A DNA stretch of 37,146 bases from an uncultured Clostridium sp. (GCA_900540335.1 UQFC01000016.1:1-37146), one strand, 5' to 3'. Shown: positions 14,951-23,725, numbered from the stretch's first letter. Numbers and translations: made by a program. Notes: a model not told the origin generated them from the sequence alone.

Positions 14951-17254
14951 ATGAAGCGGAAAACCTATTCTCTGCAGATCCGCAAAACTCTTGCTGTACT
15001 GCTCCACCTGATATTTCTGACTCTGACCATATCCAGCATCAGTTTTATGTATCTGCATACACGAATCGGAAGCGGAATAGGCTGGATTCTGGAACGGCAG
15101 TATGAGGACACACCTCAATTTCAGCAGCAGTTTCAGTCAGACCTGGATCTGATCTTCAAATACGTATCTTACCGGGATATTTTTGAAACTGACGGTTCGC
15201 TTGATCTTTCGAAAGAAATGTTTGCGGTGTCCCACGGTGACGGCCCGGAAATTATCTATACCCTGGAGGAGGTACTTCGCTACGCCAAAAGTCAGGGTTT
15301 TTACTTAAACGATCAATTTGAAGTCGTCAATGACCTTTTTATTTATGACAACGCCTCCACAACACGGGATCAGCGTGTCATCTGGAGGGCCTACGAGTCC
15401 AATCCGATTTTGACAGAGCCGGGAGACGCTTACTCCTCTCTGCTGGATCTGTCCCGGGAGGTGCTGGATTGCCTGAGCAGCTATTATACTGCCACATACC
15501 GTTTTATGGCCAATCCTTCCAACCTGTATTATTCCATTGCCTACCTGGACGGAGATATCCCGGATGTTATTTATACCAATGCTCCCGGCATCACCTCCCA
15601 GGAGCTGATGGGACTGGGGCGCTATTGCTCCCTGACCAGCGAGTCCATTATTATTGACACCAACCTGTCAGAAATTCCGAAAAACATTGCCACCTCCATG
15701 GAGCAGAATAATACCACGAATTCCGATCGCTACTATATTACAGTTGCTGTGGATACGGATTATCTGGCTGACGATCTTTATTCTGACCAGGCGATTGCCT
15801 ACAGACATCTCAGGGGCAGATTTACAGAAGCCATTCTGGGACTGGCCCTTGGTATCATCGGATGCCTTGCAACTCTGTACTACCTGATTATTAACTCCGG
15901 TTACCGGACCGCAGATAAAACAGTTCCCTGTCTTCACGGCTTTGACGGAATTTCTACAGAAGCATGCCTGATTATGACCGGAATTTCTACTTTATTTGCT
16001 CTGTTTCTGGGAGAAAAAATCGGCTACCGGCTGATTCATCTTGTTACAGCAGAAGCAAACTGGAGATTTCTGGAACGGATGCTGCGGGCTGTTTTGATTT
16101 ACGGCTGCTGCATGATCGGCGCATTCAGCCTTCTGCGGCGTTACAAATGCAGAACCTTGTGGAGCGGCAGCACCGCCTGCCAGTTAAAGAAAAACCTGGA
16201 GCTTTATTTTACAGACAGAAGCTTTTCCTGGCGGCTGCTCTGCGTTTACTCCGGTTTTATCGGAGGTCATATTCTTGTGCTGAGCCTGATAGCCATGGCC
16301 TTTCGTTTCCGCACTTATCCTGCTGCAAAGATCGCTCTTCTGCTTCTGACAGCAGGTCTTGGCATTCTGGATTATCTGGTCTTTCACAAGCTGTTCTGCA
16401 TTTCCGGACAGCATGACCGGATTGCCGATGCCATTGAAAAAATTGCAGGCGGGGATACGGCTTACCAGATGGAGCTGCAGGGGCTTTCCGGAAAAGAGCT
16501 GCAGATGGGAAGAATGATCAACAGCATCGGAACCGGTCTGGAGCAGGCCCTTCAGGAGCAGGTAAAAAGTGAACGGCTGAAGGCGGATTTGATTACCAAT
16601 GTATCTCATGATATCAAAACGCCTCTCACCTCGATTATTAATTATGTTGATTTGCTGAAACGGGAAAAACTTCCCGGAGAAAAGGTTCAGGAATACCTGA
16701 ATGTGCTGGATCAGAAATCCCAGAGGCTGAAAAACCTGACAGAAGATCTGGTGGAAGCCTCCAAAGCCAGCTCCGGCAATGTAAAGCTGGAAATGACGAC
16801 TCTGGATCTGGTAGAAATGATCTGGCAGACAAACGGAGAGTTTGAAGAAAAATTTGCCCAGCGCCAGCTGGAGCTGATTGCTGCTCTGCCTGCTCAGAGT
16901 ATCCTGATTCATGCAGATGGACGCCATCTGTGGCGGGTTCTGGAAAATGTTTACAACAATGCATTTAAATACGCCATGGAACACAGCCGCGTATACACAG
17001 AAGTGGTTCAGGAAGACTCCCGCGTATTTTTTACCATCAAGAATGTTTCCGAATCTCCCTTAAATGTGCAGGGCTCCGAACTGACAGAACGTTTTGTCCG
17101 CGGTGATGTATCCCGCACCACCGAAGGAAGCGGTCTTGGACTTTCCATTGCCCAGAGCCTGACAAGGCTTCAGGGCGGAACCTTTGAAATTCTCATTGAC
17201 GGAGATCTGTTTAAAGTCAGAATCGGCTTTGATGTGGTTGAAAAACAATCCTGA
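14951..17254 (+). CDS. Membrane sensor histidine kinase, polytopic
   Basis: A 767-residue kinase. TM1 lies at about 13-37, followed by a large extracytoplasmic region of about 250 residues, then five further hydrophobic helices between about 290 and 485. The cytoplasmic part has a HAMP-like linker, HisKA with phospho-acceptor His553 in NVSHDIKTPLTS, the N box ENVYNNAFKYA (about 665-675) and the G box EGSGLGLS (about 725-732). Known role: autophosphorylation and transfer to the adjacent OmpR-type regulator. The multi-helix sensor region after the extracellular domain is more elaborate than in two-TM VanS/PhoR kinases. I do not recognise a named sensory domain in it. The ribosome site AGGAGA precedes the ATG. 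Confidence 0.92.
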   Translation: MKRKTYSLQIRKTLAVLLHLIFLTLTISSISFMYLHTRIGSGIGWILERQYEDTPQFQQQFQSDLDLIFKYVSYRDIFETDGSLDLSKEMFAVSHGDGPEIIYTLEEVLRYAKSQGFYLNDQFEVVNDLFIYDNASTTRDQRVIWRAYESNPILTEPGDAYSSLLDLSREVLDCLSSYYTATYRFMANPSNLYYSIAYLDGDIPDVIYTNAPGITSQELMGLGRYCSLTSESIIIDTNLSEIPKNIATSMEQNNTTNSDRYYITVAVDTDYLADDLYSDQAIAYRHLRGRFTEAILGLALGIIGCLATLYYLIINSGYRTADKTVPCLHGFDGISTEACLIMTGISTLFALFLGEKIGYRLIHLVTAEANWRFLERMLRAVLIYGCCMIGAFSLLRRYKCRTLWSGSTACQLKKNLELYFTDRSFSWRLLCVYSGFIGGHILVLSLIAMAFRFRTYPAAKIALLLLTAGLGILDYLVFHKLFCISGQHDRIADAIEKIAGGDTAYQMELQGLSGKELQMGRMINSIGTGLEQALQEQVKSERLKADLITNVSHDIKTPLTSIINYVDLLKREKLPGEKVQEYLNVLDQKSQRLKNLTEDLVEASKASSGNVKLEMTTLDLVEMIWQTNGEFEEKFAQRQLELIAALPAQSILIHADGRHLWRVLENVYNNAFKYAMEHSRVYTEVVQEDSRVFFTIKNVSESPLNVQGSELTERFVRGDVSRTTEGSGLGLSIAQSLTRLQGGTFEILIDGDLFKVRIGFDVVEKQS

Positions 17255-17255
17255 A

Positions 17256-17301
17256 AAAAATCGTCCCACCCCCGGTTTATCACCGGAATGGGACGATTTT
17301 T
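17256..17301. terminator. Bidirectional terminator between histidine kinase and NlpC/P60 gene
   Basis: AAAAATCGTCCCA (17256-17268) pairs perfectly over 13 bp with TGGGACGATTTTT (17289-17301), with a further CCGGT/ACCGG stem inside. T-runs exist in both directions, and the genes on either side converge on it within 8 bp. Confidence 0.92.
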
Positions 17302-17307
17302 CGTTCT

Positions 17308-18960
17308 TTATCCAAATATACGCCAGCCGCAGATGAAATTATTGGCCCACCAGGAGCTTAAAGATCGATGTACCACCTTGCCGTTACCGGAAGATGCGTC
17401 AATCACCGTTCCGCCGTTGGCAACAATGCCTACATGGCCGCTTACTACAATAATATCGCCTGCCCGAAGGTTGGAAAAACTGGTAATCTTCTGATACTTT
17501 CCAACATTACGCCAGCCGGAGGAGGTCAGATAACTCTGACGGACTCCAACCTGGTTCAGACACCAGTATACAAAACCGGAACAGTCAAATGCATTGGGTC
17601 CCTTGGCGCCCCATACATAAGGACATCCCAGCTTGGAGCTTGCCACAGAAATCAGGGCACTGGCGCTTCCGCTGGCTGTTCCTGTACTGGGAACTCCGCC
17701 TCCGCCTGAGGAACTTCCGCCGGAACCGGAACTGCCGCCCTGGCTGGAGCCTCCTGTGCTGGGTCTTCTGTTTCCTCCGCCGGAGGAGCTGCTGCCCCTG
17801 GAGCCGGACGGCGCCTTCTTCGCATCACTGCTGGTCAGCTTTGCCATTGTCATGGCGCCTACCGTTCCGTCTGCGCTGAGGCCGTTAGTCCGCTGGAAGG
17901 ATTTTACCGCATCCTCTGTAATCTCACCATAATAACCGGTTGCATTGCCTGAATTTAAGTATCCCAGTCCGCTCAGAAGACTCTGAACTCTCTGAACGCT
18001 CTCACCGCTGTCACCAAGACTGATGCCGTTTGGTACTGCTGAATCACTGTTTAAGGCAATTCGGGTATCCGGTCCCAGGAATCCGTCTACTACCTGGTCA
18101 TTCCTTGACTGGAACTGTTTCACTGCCATGATCGTATCATTTCCATAAGTTCCGTCCGGCTCTGTTGTCATATAGCCTAAAAGCTTCAGACGTTTCTGCG
18201 CTTCCAGCACCACATCACTCTTCTCACCGTAGGAAAGCAGGTTCGGCTTTACCTCATCACTGTACAGCAGGTTCATGGTCTTCCGCCCAACCTTACCGTC
18301 CTGCTCCAGTCCGTTGACGCTCTGCATCTTCTTTACAGCTGCCTCTGTGGCCTCTCCGAAATTGCCGGTCACCTGATTTCCATAAGCCAGATACCCCATC
18401 TGATACAGACGATCCTGAATCCGCTTAATATCTTCGCCCACATCACCCAGCTGAGCCGCATAATACTTGGCATCCGGTGACAGAATCGCTTCCAGAGTCT
18501 CCGGACCGATAATACCGTCCTGGGCCAGCTTGTTCTGACGCTGATAAATCTTTACTGCGCTCTGTGTTACCTCGCCGTAAAAATCCGTCGGTTCATCGTT
18601 GTCCATAAATCCCAGATCCATAAGTCTCTGCTGCAGCTTTGCCACAATCGGGTGGTGCTCGCCAATCCGCAGATAGTCAGGAATCGGATCCGTATACTCT
18701 GCATCCACTCCCGCTACGGAGGGAAGCAGCGGTCCGTCCGGCGTCAGCGCCATAACCGTTTCATCCGCCGCAGTCTGGGGAAGTGTCTCTTCCATCAGAA
18801 CCACCGGAGGCGCCGCAGTCGTTGACTCATTCGGTGCAGCTTCCCCGCTGCCGCAGGCTGACAGAGCTCCCGCACTCAAAAGGACTGCGCCGGCAAGAAA
18901 GAACCGACGCAGGCTGTCACTGTGTTTTCTCCTTTTTTTCATATTCATATGTAATGTCAT
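17308..18960 (-). CDS. Lipoprotein peptidoglycan hydrolase: four PG-binding repeats plus NlpC/P60
   Basis: A 550-residue secreted protein. The N-terminus is a lipoprotein signal with lipobox LSAC (Cys36). Four PG_binding_1 repeats occupy about residues 95-375, each with the pattern xxLGYxxxx...GxYGxxTxxAVKxFQxxNGLxxDGxxGxxT. A Gly/Ser-rich linker of about 50 residues follows. The C-terminal NlpC/P60 domain has catalytic Cys460 (AFDCSGFVYW), His509 (SGHVGIV) and a third polar residue in VIDASSG. Known role: D,L-endopeptidase cleaving stem peptides in the cell wall. The start ATG has GAGGA 11-12 nt upstream; a shorter start at residue 7 is possible. It is a single-gene unit with its own promoter, convergent with the histidine kinase. 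Confidence 0.93.
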   Translation of the reverse strand: MTLHMNMKKRRKHSDSLRRFFLAGAVLLSAGALSACGSGEAAPNESTTAAPPVVLMEETLPQTAADETVMALTPDGPLLPSVAGVDAEYTDPIPDYLRIGEHHPIVAKLQQRLMDLGFMDNDEPTDFYGEVTQSAVKIYQRQNKLAQDGIIGPETLEAILSPDAKYYAAQLGDVGEDIKRIQDRLYQMGYLAYGNQVTGNFGEATEAAVKKMQSVNGLEQDGKVGRKTMNLLYSDEVKPNLLSYGEKSDVVLEAQKRLKLLGYMTTEPDGTYGNDTIMAVKQFQSRNDQVVDGFLGPDTRIALNSDSAVPNGISLGDSGESVQRVQSLLSGLGYLNSGNATGYYGEITEDAVKSFQRTNGLSADGTVGAMTMAKLTSSDAKKAPSGSRGSSSSGGGNRRPSTGGSSQGGSSGSGGSSSGGGGVPSTGTASGSASALISVASSKLGCPYVWGAKGPNAFDCSGFVYWCLNQVGVRQSYLTSSGWRNVGKYQKITSFSNLRAGDIIVVSGHVGIVANGGTVIDASSGNGKVVHRSLSSWWANNFICGWRIFG

Positions 18961-18999
18961 AAAGGCCTGATTCCTCGCTTCCTTTGTCGAATAAACAAC

Positions 19000-19028
19000 A
19001 TTTTAGCACATTTCACATTTCGTTTCAA
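19000..19028 (-). promoter_or_regulatory. Sigma-A promoter of the NlpC/P60 gene
   Basis: On the minus strand TTGAAA (19023-19028), 17-bp spacer, TAAAAT (19000-19005), about 40 bp before the start codon. Confidence 0.75.
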
Positions 19029-19115
19029 CGTGTGAAGAGAAATTGAAAGAACTTTCCATCATGGCTCGGTTGCGGGGCATTTTTAAGTTCACGGGAATTC
19101 ATTTCCTGTGAAATG

Positions 19116-19154
19116 AGAAAAAAGCCCTTTCAGCGCCAGCTGCCAAAAGGGCTT
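19116..19154 (-). terminator. Terminator of the dehydratase-gntP operon
   Basis: Read on the minus strand, AAGCCCTTTT and AAAGGGCTT form a stem around GGCAGCTGGCGCTG, followed directly by TTTTTTCTC. It begins about 20 bp after the gntP stop codon. Confidence 0.88.
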
Positions 19155-19174
19155 CGGAAATCATCATTTCCTGT

Positions 19175-20524
19175 TTATGCAAAAAATGAAATAATCAGTG
19201 CTACCAGGAATCCGGTTCCGCCTACCAGTGTCTCCATAATGGTCCAGGTTTTCAGAGTTGTCTTCTCATCCATGCCAATCAGAGATTTCACCAGCCAGAA
19301 GCCGGAATCATTAAAGTGAGAGCATACTGTTGCGCCGCCTGCCACTGCTGCTGTTACACAGGCCAGATACAGAGGAGAAAGCTCTGCAATTCCCGGCATT
19401 GCAGCTACGATTCCTGCCGCCATTGTCATGGCAACGGTTGCAGAACCGACAGAAATACGAACCAGAGCAGCTACAATAAAGGCTACCACAACCATGGGAA
19501 GCGCAGCAGATGCCACTGCATTTCCGATAACCTCGCCCAGACCGGAATACTGCAGCATATAGCGAAGCACGCCGCCGCTGGCTGTTACCAGAAGAATCAG
19601 TCCGGTCGGCTCCAGAGACTTGGTCATAACCTTTTCCAGCTCCTCATTGCTGTATCCATGTCTGGTTCCCAGCAGATACATTGCCACAACAGTTGCAATC
19701 AGCAGAGCTACAAACGGCTCTCCCAAAAATCCCAGAACTCCGGACAGCGGAGCCATAGCCGGAATCACACCGGCCAGAGAATCCAGAATAATCAGCACCA
19801 GCGGAATCATAATAATGCCTACAATTGTTCCAAAGGAGGGCAGCTTAGACTCATCAAAATCCGCCTGGCTTGCCACATGCTCCGGAATGGCAATGTTATA
19901 TTTTTTTCCGCAGAATGCGCCGAATACAGGACCTGCCACAATCATGGCAACCGTACCACACAGAATACCTACTAAAATCACCCATCCAAGCTCTACATTC
20001 AGCATGGTTGCCACCAGAACCGGTCCCGGTGTCGGCGGAATAAAGGCATGGCCGACAGCCAGTCCTGCCAGAAGCGGAATCGCATAGAACAGAGAAGATT
20101 TTTTCGTTCTCTTTGCCAGAGAAAATGCCAGAGGAATCAGGATAATCAGTCCTGCGTCAAAGAACACCGGCATGGCAATGACCAGACCGGTAATTCCCAG
20201 GGCCCAGGCCGCTTTCTCATCTCCGAATTTCTTTACCATTGTAACCGCAATACTTTGAGCTCCGCCCGAGGTTTCCAGTATGGCTCCAAACATAGAACCA
20301 AGACCAACCAGCAGGGCAATTCCCTTTAATGTATTTCCAATACCGTCATTAACTGCATTTATAATGTCCCCGAACGGCATTCCCGCTATCAGACCGATTG
20401 CAATAGCGCCAATCAGAATCGCTACCATAGCCTGAATTTTAAACTTAATAATCAATACCAGTAAAATCACCAGGCCAATCAGCGCCGCCGCCACCAGCCT
20501 TGTGGGATTTAATGCTGTCTCCAT
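19175..20524 (-). CDS. gntP: GntP-family gluconate/sugar-acid:H+ symporter
   Basis: A 449-residue, very hydrophobic protein with about 12-14 membrane helices. Family marks include the motifs GLVIAMPVFFDAGLIIL, FIPPTPGPVLVATML (the conserved P-P-T-P-G-P loop) and VCSHFNDSGFWLVKSLIGMDEKTTLKTWT near the C-terminus, all typical of GntP permeases. Known substrates of the family are gluconate and related aldonates or hydroxy acids. The gene lies 213 bp downstream of the IlvD/Edd-like dehydratase in the same direction and before a terminator, so the two probably form one unit for uptake and dehydration of the same sugar acid. The start ATG follows AAGGGG by 7 nt. The substrate itself is inferred. 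Confidence 0.9.
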   Translation of the reverse strand: METALNPTRLVAAALIGLVILLVLIIKFKIQAMVAILIGAIAIGLIAGMPFGDIINAVNDGIGNTLKGIALLVGLGSMFGAILETSGGAQSIAVTMVKKFGDEKAAWALGITGLVIAMPVFFDAGLIILIPLAFSLAKRTKKSSLFYAIPLLAGLAVGHAFIPPTPGPVLVATMLNVELGWVILVGILCGTVAMIVAGPVFGAFCGKKYNIAIPEHVASQADFDESKLPSFGTIVGIIMIPLVLIILDSLAGVIPAMAPLSGVLGFLGEPFVALLIATVVAMYLLGTRHGYSNEELEKVMTKSLEPTGLILLVTASGGVLRYMLQYSGLGEVIGNAVASAALPMVVVAFIVAALVRISVGSATVAMTMAAGIVAAMPGIAELSPLYLACVTAAVAGGATVCSHFNDSGFWLVKSLIGMDEKTTLKTWTIMETLVGGTGFLVALIISFFA

Positions 20525-20737
20525 TTGTTTACCCCTTTCTCAACACCTGTTTCTTCTTTTTCCCTTTTTTTCGTGTTTCCCTTCCCGCCGGGCCGCTTCT
20601 TCCCGACACAGTCCGGCGGTCCGTTTCCGAAAGCCTTTCTTTTTATCCGGACAGGCACCCTCTTCCCGGCCGGATACTTCCCTCATTTCTGCAGTTCTGA
20701 TTCCTTCAGAAACCTGTCTCCTGTATTCTCAGGAGGA

Positions 20738-22525
20738 TTATTCCATGTATCCGCCCTTCATGGGAGATACGGCATGCTGAGAATAAATCTTCATCACTCC
20801 CCTGGTATACTTGGCCGGCTTCGGCTGCCATTTTGCCTTTCTGTCAGCCAGAACCTTCTCCATCTCAGCCTCTGACAGCTTTTCGCCCTTTACGCCTACA
20901 ATCTCCAGCTTTCTGTTTACCACATCAATGTGAATCAGATCTCCGTCCTCAACAAGAGCGATAGGTCCGCCTGCTGCCGCCTCCGGGCTGACATGGCCGA
21001 TAACCGGTCCGCGGGATGCGCCGGAAAAACGGCCGTCTGTAATCAGCGCCACGCTGGAAGCCAGCTCCGGATCAGAGCAGATTGCCTCGCCGGTATAGAA
21101 CATCTCCGGCATACCGCTTCCCTTGGGGCCTTCATAGCGGATAAAGATCGCATCGCCAGGTTTTACCCGTCCCTTCAGAACTGCGTCAATGCACTCCTCC
21201 TCGCTGTCAAAGGGTTTTGCATTCAGAGTTGCCTCAAACATATTCTTCGGACATGCCGTATGCTTGATTACGCATCCCTCCGGAGCCAGATTTCCCTTCA
21301 GAATGGCAATGCTTCCGTCTGTTCCCTTGGCATCATCGAAATCATGGATAATCTCTGTCCGTTTAATCTCGCGGCCCAGCAGCTTTGCCTTTTCCTTCAG
21401 AATGGCGTCGCAATGCTCATAAAAGCCATTGTGCTTTAACTCTTCCAGATTTTCTCCCAGAGTCTTTCCTGTTACTGTCATAACATCCAGATGAAGCATT
21501 CCCTTAATCTCTTCCATTACTCTGGGCACGCCTCCTGCATAATAGAAATACTGGGCAGGCCAGTCACCGGAGGGACGGATATTCAGCAGATAGTGAGCGC
21601 CTCTGTGCATCCGGTCAAAGGTGTCTGCATCAATCTCAAATCCAAACTCATGGGCAATGGCCGGAATATGCATGGTGGCATTGGTTGAGCCGGAAATAGC
21701 CGCATGAACCATAATGGCATTTTCAAAGCTCTTCATTGTCACAATATCCTTCGCCTTGATTCCCTGCTCCACCAGCTTCATCAGCTGCACGCCGGCATCG
21801 TAAGCCGCCTGCTTCAGCTCCGGAGCCGTTGCCGGCATCAGGGCCGTTCCCGGAAGCATCAGTCCCAGAGCCTCTGCCATAATCTGCATGGTAGAAGCCG
21901 TTCCCATAAAGGAGCATGCGCCGCAGCTGGGACATGCGTGCTGTTTGTAATAATCCAGCTGCTCCCTGGGAATCTCCCCTCTCTTTTCCTGGGCGTCAAA
22001 CTTTCCAATCTGCTCCAGAGTCAGCAGCTCATTAATGGCGCAGGAGGGATCCTGCTCCACATATTTCGCCGGAATGGTATGTGCTTCCATAACGCCGCCG
22101 GTTACTACAATCGCGCTCATATCCTTTAATTTTCCGATTCCCATCAGCATGGCCGGCATGGATTTGTCGCAGCTTGCAATAAACAGACCTCCGTCATATC
22201 CTGTGGCATTGCCGTGAATTTCCACCATGTTCGCCATCATATCCCGGTGAGCCAGGGAATAATTGATTCCATCATGGCCCTGGGCAATTCCGTCGCAGAT
22301 ATCGGTTACATAGTTGCGGGCGCCTTTTCCTCCGTTGTCAGCGATTGCCCGCATTCCCTCTTCTACAAACTGATCCAGGTGGGCGCTTCCCGGATGACTG
22401 TCTCCAAACGTGCTTTCCACAAGAATCTGCGGTTTGGATAAATCCTCTACAGTCCAACCCATACCGATTTTCAGCGGGTCATTTTCCGGTGCAAGTACTC
22501 TGATTTTCTGGCTGTGCAGTTCCAT
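20738..22525 (-). CDS. IlvD/Edd-family dehydratase, probable sugar-acid dehydratase
   Basis: A 595-residue iron-sulfur dehydratase. Candidate cluster ligands are Cys77 (DICDGIAQGHDG), Cys119 (ASCDKSMPAML) and Cys201 or Cys204 (CPSCGACSFMGTASTM); the C-terminal FSGASRGPVIGHVSPEA motif is family-typical. IlvD acts in branched-chain amino acid synthesis, but this gene sits with a GntP permease and a divergent FadR-type regulator, not with ilv genes. That context points to an aldonate such as gluconate as substrate, giving a 2-keto-3-deoxy product. No KDG kinase or aldolase is adjacent. The start ATG follows AGGAGG by 7 nt. The family call is firm; the sugar-acid specificity is inferred. A pipeline might label it dihydroxy-acid dehydratase. 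Confidence 0.85.
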   Translation of the reverse strand: MELHSQKIRVLAPENDPLKIGMGWTVEDLSKPQILVESTFGDSHPGSAHLDQFVEEGMRAIADNGGKGARNYVTDICDGIAQGHDGINYSLAHRDMMANMVEIHGNATGYDGGLFIASCDKSMPAMLMGIGKLKDMSAIVVTGGVMEAHTIPAKYVEQDPSCAINELLTLEQIGKFDAQEKRGEIPREQLDYYKQHACPSCGACSFMGTASTMQIMAEALGLMLPGTALMPATAPELKQAAYDAGVQLMKLVEQGIKAKDIVTMKSFENAIMVHAAISGSTNATMHIPAIAHEFGFEIDADTFDRMHRGAHYLLNIRPSGDWPAQYFYYAGGVPRVMEEIKGMLHLDVMTVTGKTLGENLEELKHNGFYEHCDAILKEKAKLLGREIKRTEIIHDFDDAKGTDGSIAILKGNLAPEGCVIKHTACPKNMFEATLNAKPFDSEEECIDAVLKGRVKPGDAIFIRYEGPKGSGMPEMFYTGEAICSDPELASSVALITDGRFSGASRGPVIGHVSPEAAAGGPIALVEDGDLIHIDVVNRKLEIVGVKGEKLSEAEMEKVLADRKAKWQPKPAKYTRGVMKIYSQHAVSPMKGGYME

Positions 22526-22570
22526 TCGTAAACCTCCTCAATTCAATAAAAACTTTCTCAAAAGTCATCT

Positions 22571-22583
22571 GACATCTTATGTC
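22571..22583. promoter_or_regulatory. Operator copy A, at the dehydratase transcription start
   Basis: GACAT-CTT-ATGTC is a perfect hyphenated palindrome and contains the motif GACATCTTAT (22571-22580). It occupies about +1 to +20 of the minus-strand operon, where a bound GntR-family dimer would block transcription. Confidence 0.6.
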
Positions 22584-22586
22584 TAA

Positions 22587-22615
22587 ATCCTATCATTTCT
22601 TCGATTTTATTGCAA
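22587..22615 (-). promoter_or_regulatory. Promoter of the dehydratase-gntP operon
   Basis: On the minus strand TTGCAA (22610-22615), 17-bp spacer, TAGGAT (22587-22592). Operator copy A lies directly downstream of the -10, over the predicted start. Confidence 0.7.
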
Positions 22616-22723
22616 GTCATCAGACCTTCTTTCTACTATATCTACAGTTTTTCCTTATTTTCATTGTGCAAACTCCACAAACTACAAGGTTTTTCTCTGA
22701 TTTCTCCACCTGTCCGCTCATCT

Positions 22724-22816
22724 GACGTCTTGTTTTTGGCACAAATACATCAGACGTCTTATCTTCAGCTTGATTTTCCAGGAAAATCCCGTATACTAAC
22801 CTTATAGACGTCTTAT
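22724..22816. promoter_or_regulatory. Operator copies B, C and D near the regulator promoter
   Basis: Three further copies of GACRTCTTRT: B at 22724-22733 (GACGTCTTGT), C at 22753-22762 and D at 22807-22816 (both GACGTCTTAT). The core of C and D, AGACGTCT, is palindromic. C lies just upstream of the regulator's -35, and D lies at its predicted transcription start. The arrangement indicates autoregulation together with control of the divergent operon. Confidence 0.6.
22770..22797 (+). promoter_or_regulatory. Promoter of the FadR-family regulator
   Basis: TTGATT (22770-22775), 16-bp spacer, TATACT (22792-22797), flanked by operator copies C and D. Confidence 0.65.
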
Positions 22817-22843
22817 CACATCATGAAAAAGGGGGATCCTCTT

Positions 22844-23560
22844 ATGAGTGAATTATCCAATATTAAAAGTACGCTCCTGGCAGAACAGGTGCAGGAACAG
22901 CTGTATCAGTATATTCTTGATAATCATTATGAAATCGGGACGAAAATCCCCAACGAATTTGAACTTGCAAGATATTTCGGAGTAGGAAGAAGTACCATCC
23001 GGGAAGCCGTAAAGCTTCTTATATCAAAAGGCGTGCTGGAGGTGCGGAGGGGTTCAGGAACCTACGTCATCAGCACAACCCCTGCTGACCTGGATCCTCT
23101 GGGTCTTCAGAAAATCGAAGACAAAATGGCTCTGGCCCTGGATCTGGTCAATGTGCGCCTGATGCTGGAGCCGGGTATTGCAGAAATGGCTGCCTTAAAC
23201 GCCACACCGGAGGATATTAAAAAGCTTCGGGAGCTCTGCGATCAGGTGGAAATCCGCATAAAAAACGGTTCCAGCTATATTAAAGAAGACATTGCCTTCC
23301 ACACCTGTGTCGCTGAATGCGCTAAAAATAAAGTCGTAGAGCAGCTGATTCCCATTATTGACACAGCTGTACTGATGTTTGTCAATGTCACCCACACCAG
23401 ATTAAAGGAAGAAACCATTATGACGCACAGAGCTGTTGTTGATGCCATTGCAGATCACGATTCCATCGGCGCCCGTTCTGCCATGATGATGCACATGACC
23501 TTTAACCGGAACATGATCCGACAGCTGATGAAGGAGCAGGCCCAGCCGCCGCTCTCCTGA
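22844..23560 (+). CDS. FadR/FCD-subfamily GntR transcriptional regulator
   Basis: A 238-residue regulator. The N-terminal winged helix (about residues 10-78) reads ...IPNEFELARYFGVGRSTIREAVKLLISKGVLEVRRGSGTYV in two continuous helices and a wing, typical of GntR proteins. The C-terminal all-helical FCD domain keeps a probable metal-binding set: Asp149, His153, His195 and His217. FCD regulators commonly bind small organic acids. I start at ATG 22844 (GGGGG 8 nt upstream) because the in-frame ATG at 22823 lacks a ribosome site. It is divergent from the dehydratase-gntP operon and shares four operator-like repeats with it, so it is probably the sugar-acid-responsive repressor of that operon and of itself. 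Confidence 0.92.
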   Translation: MSELSNIKSTLLAEQVQEQLYQYILDNHYEIGTKIPNEFELARYFGVGRSTIREAVKLLISKGVLEVRRGSGTYVISTTPADLDPLGLQKIEDKMALALDLVNVRLMLEPGIAEMAALNATPEDIKKLRELCDQVEIRIKNGSSYIKEDIAFHTCVAECAKNKVVEQLIPIIDTAVLMFVNVTHTRLKEETIMTHRAVVDAIADHDSIGARSAMMMHMTFNRNMIRQLMKEQAQPPLS

Positions 23561-23588
23561 AACCAGAAAGGTTATCCCCGAGATGCAC

Positions 23589-23700
23589 AAACACTCCGCT
23601 CTGGCTGCCTCTAAAGCAGGGCTCCGGCCCCAAACCCCGGCGGAGTGTTTCTGCGACAGAATTCTCTGCCGCCCCATGACGTTCCTCGCGGAGTGTTTTT
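23589..23700 (+). terminator. Terminator region of the FadR-family gene with two alternative 3' arms
   Basis: One left arm AAACACTCCGC (23589-23599) can pair with either of two right arms, GCGGAGTGTTT at 23640-23650 or GCGGAGTGTTTTT at 23688-23700. The second is followed by a T-rich tract and looks like the functional terminator. Confidence 0.65.
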
Positions 23701-23725
23701 GTTTCATAGGACGTAATTTCCTGTA

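Noticed and set aside
20540..20686. 48-codon minus-strand ORF between the dehydratase and gntP
   Set aside because: No convincing ribosome site, and its composition (almost all Lys, Arg, Glu, Gly) is what a purine-rich spacer gives by chance. Mentioned as a low-interest finding only.
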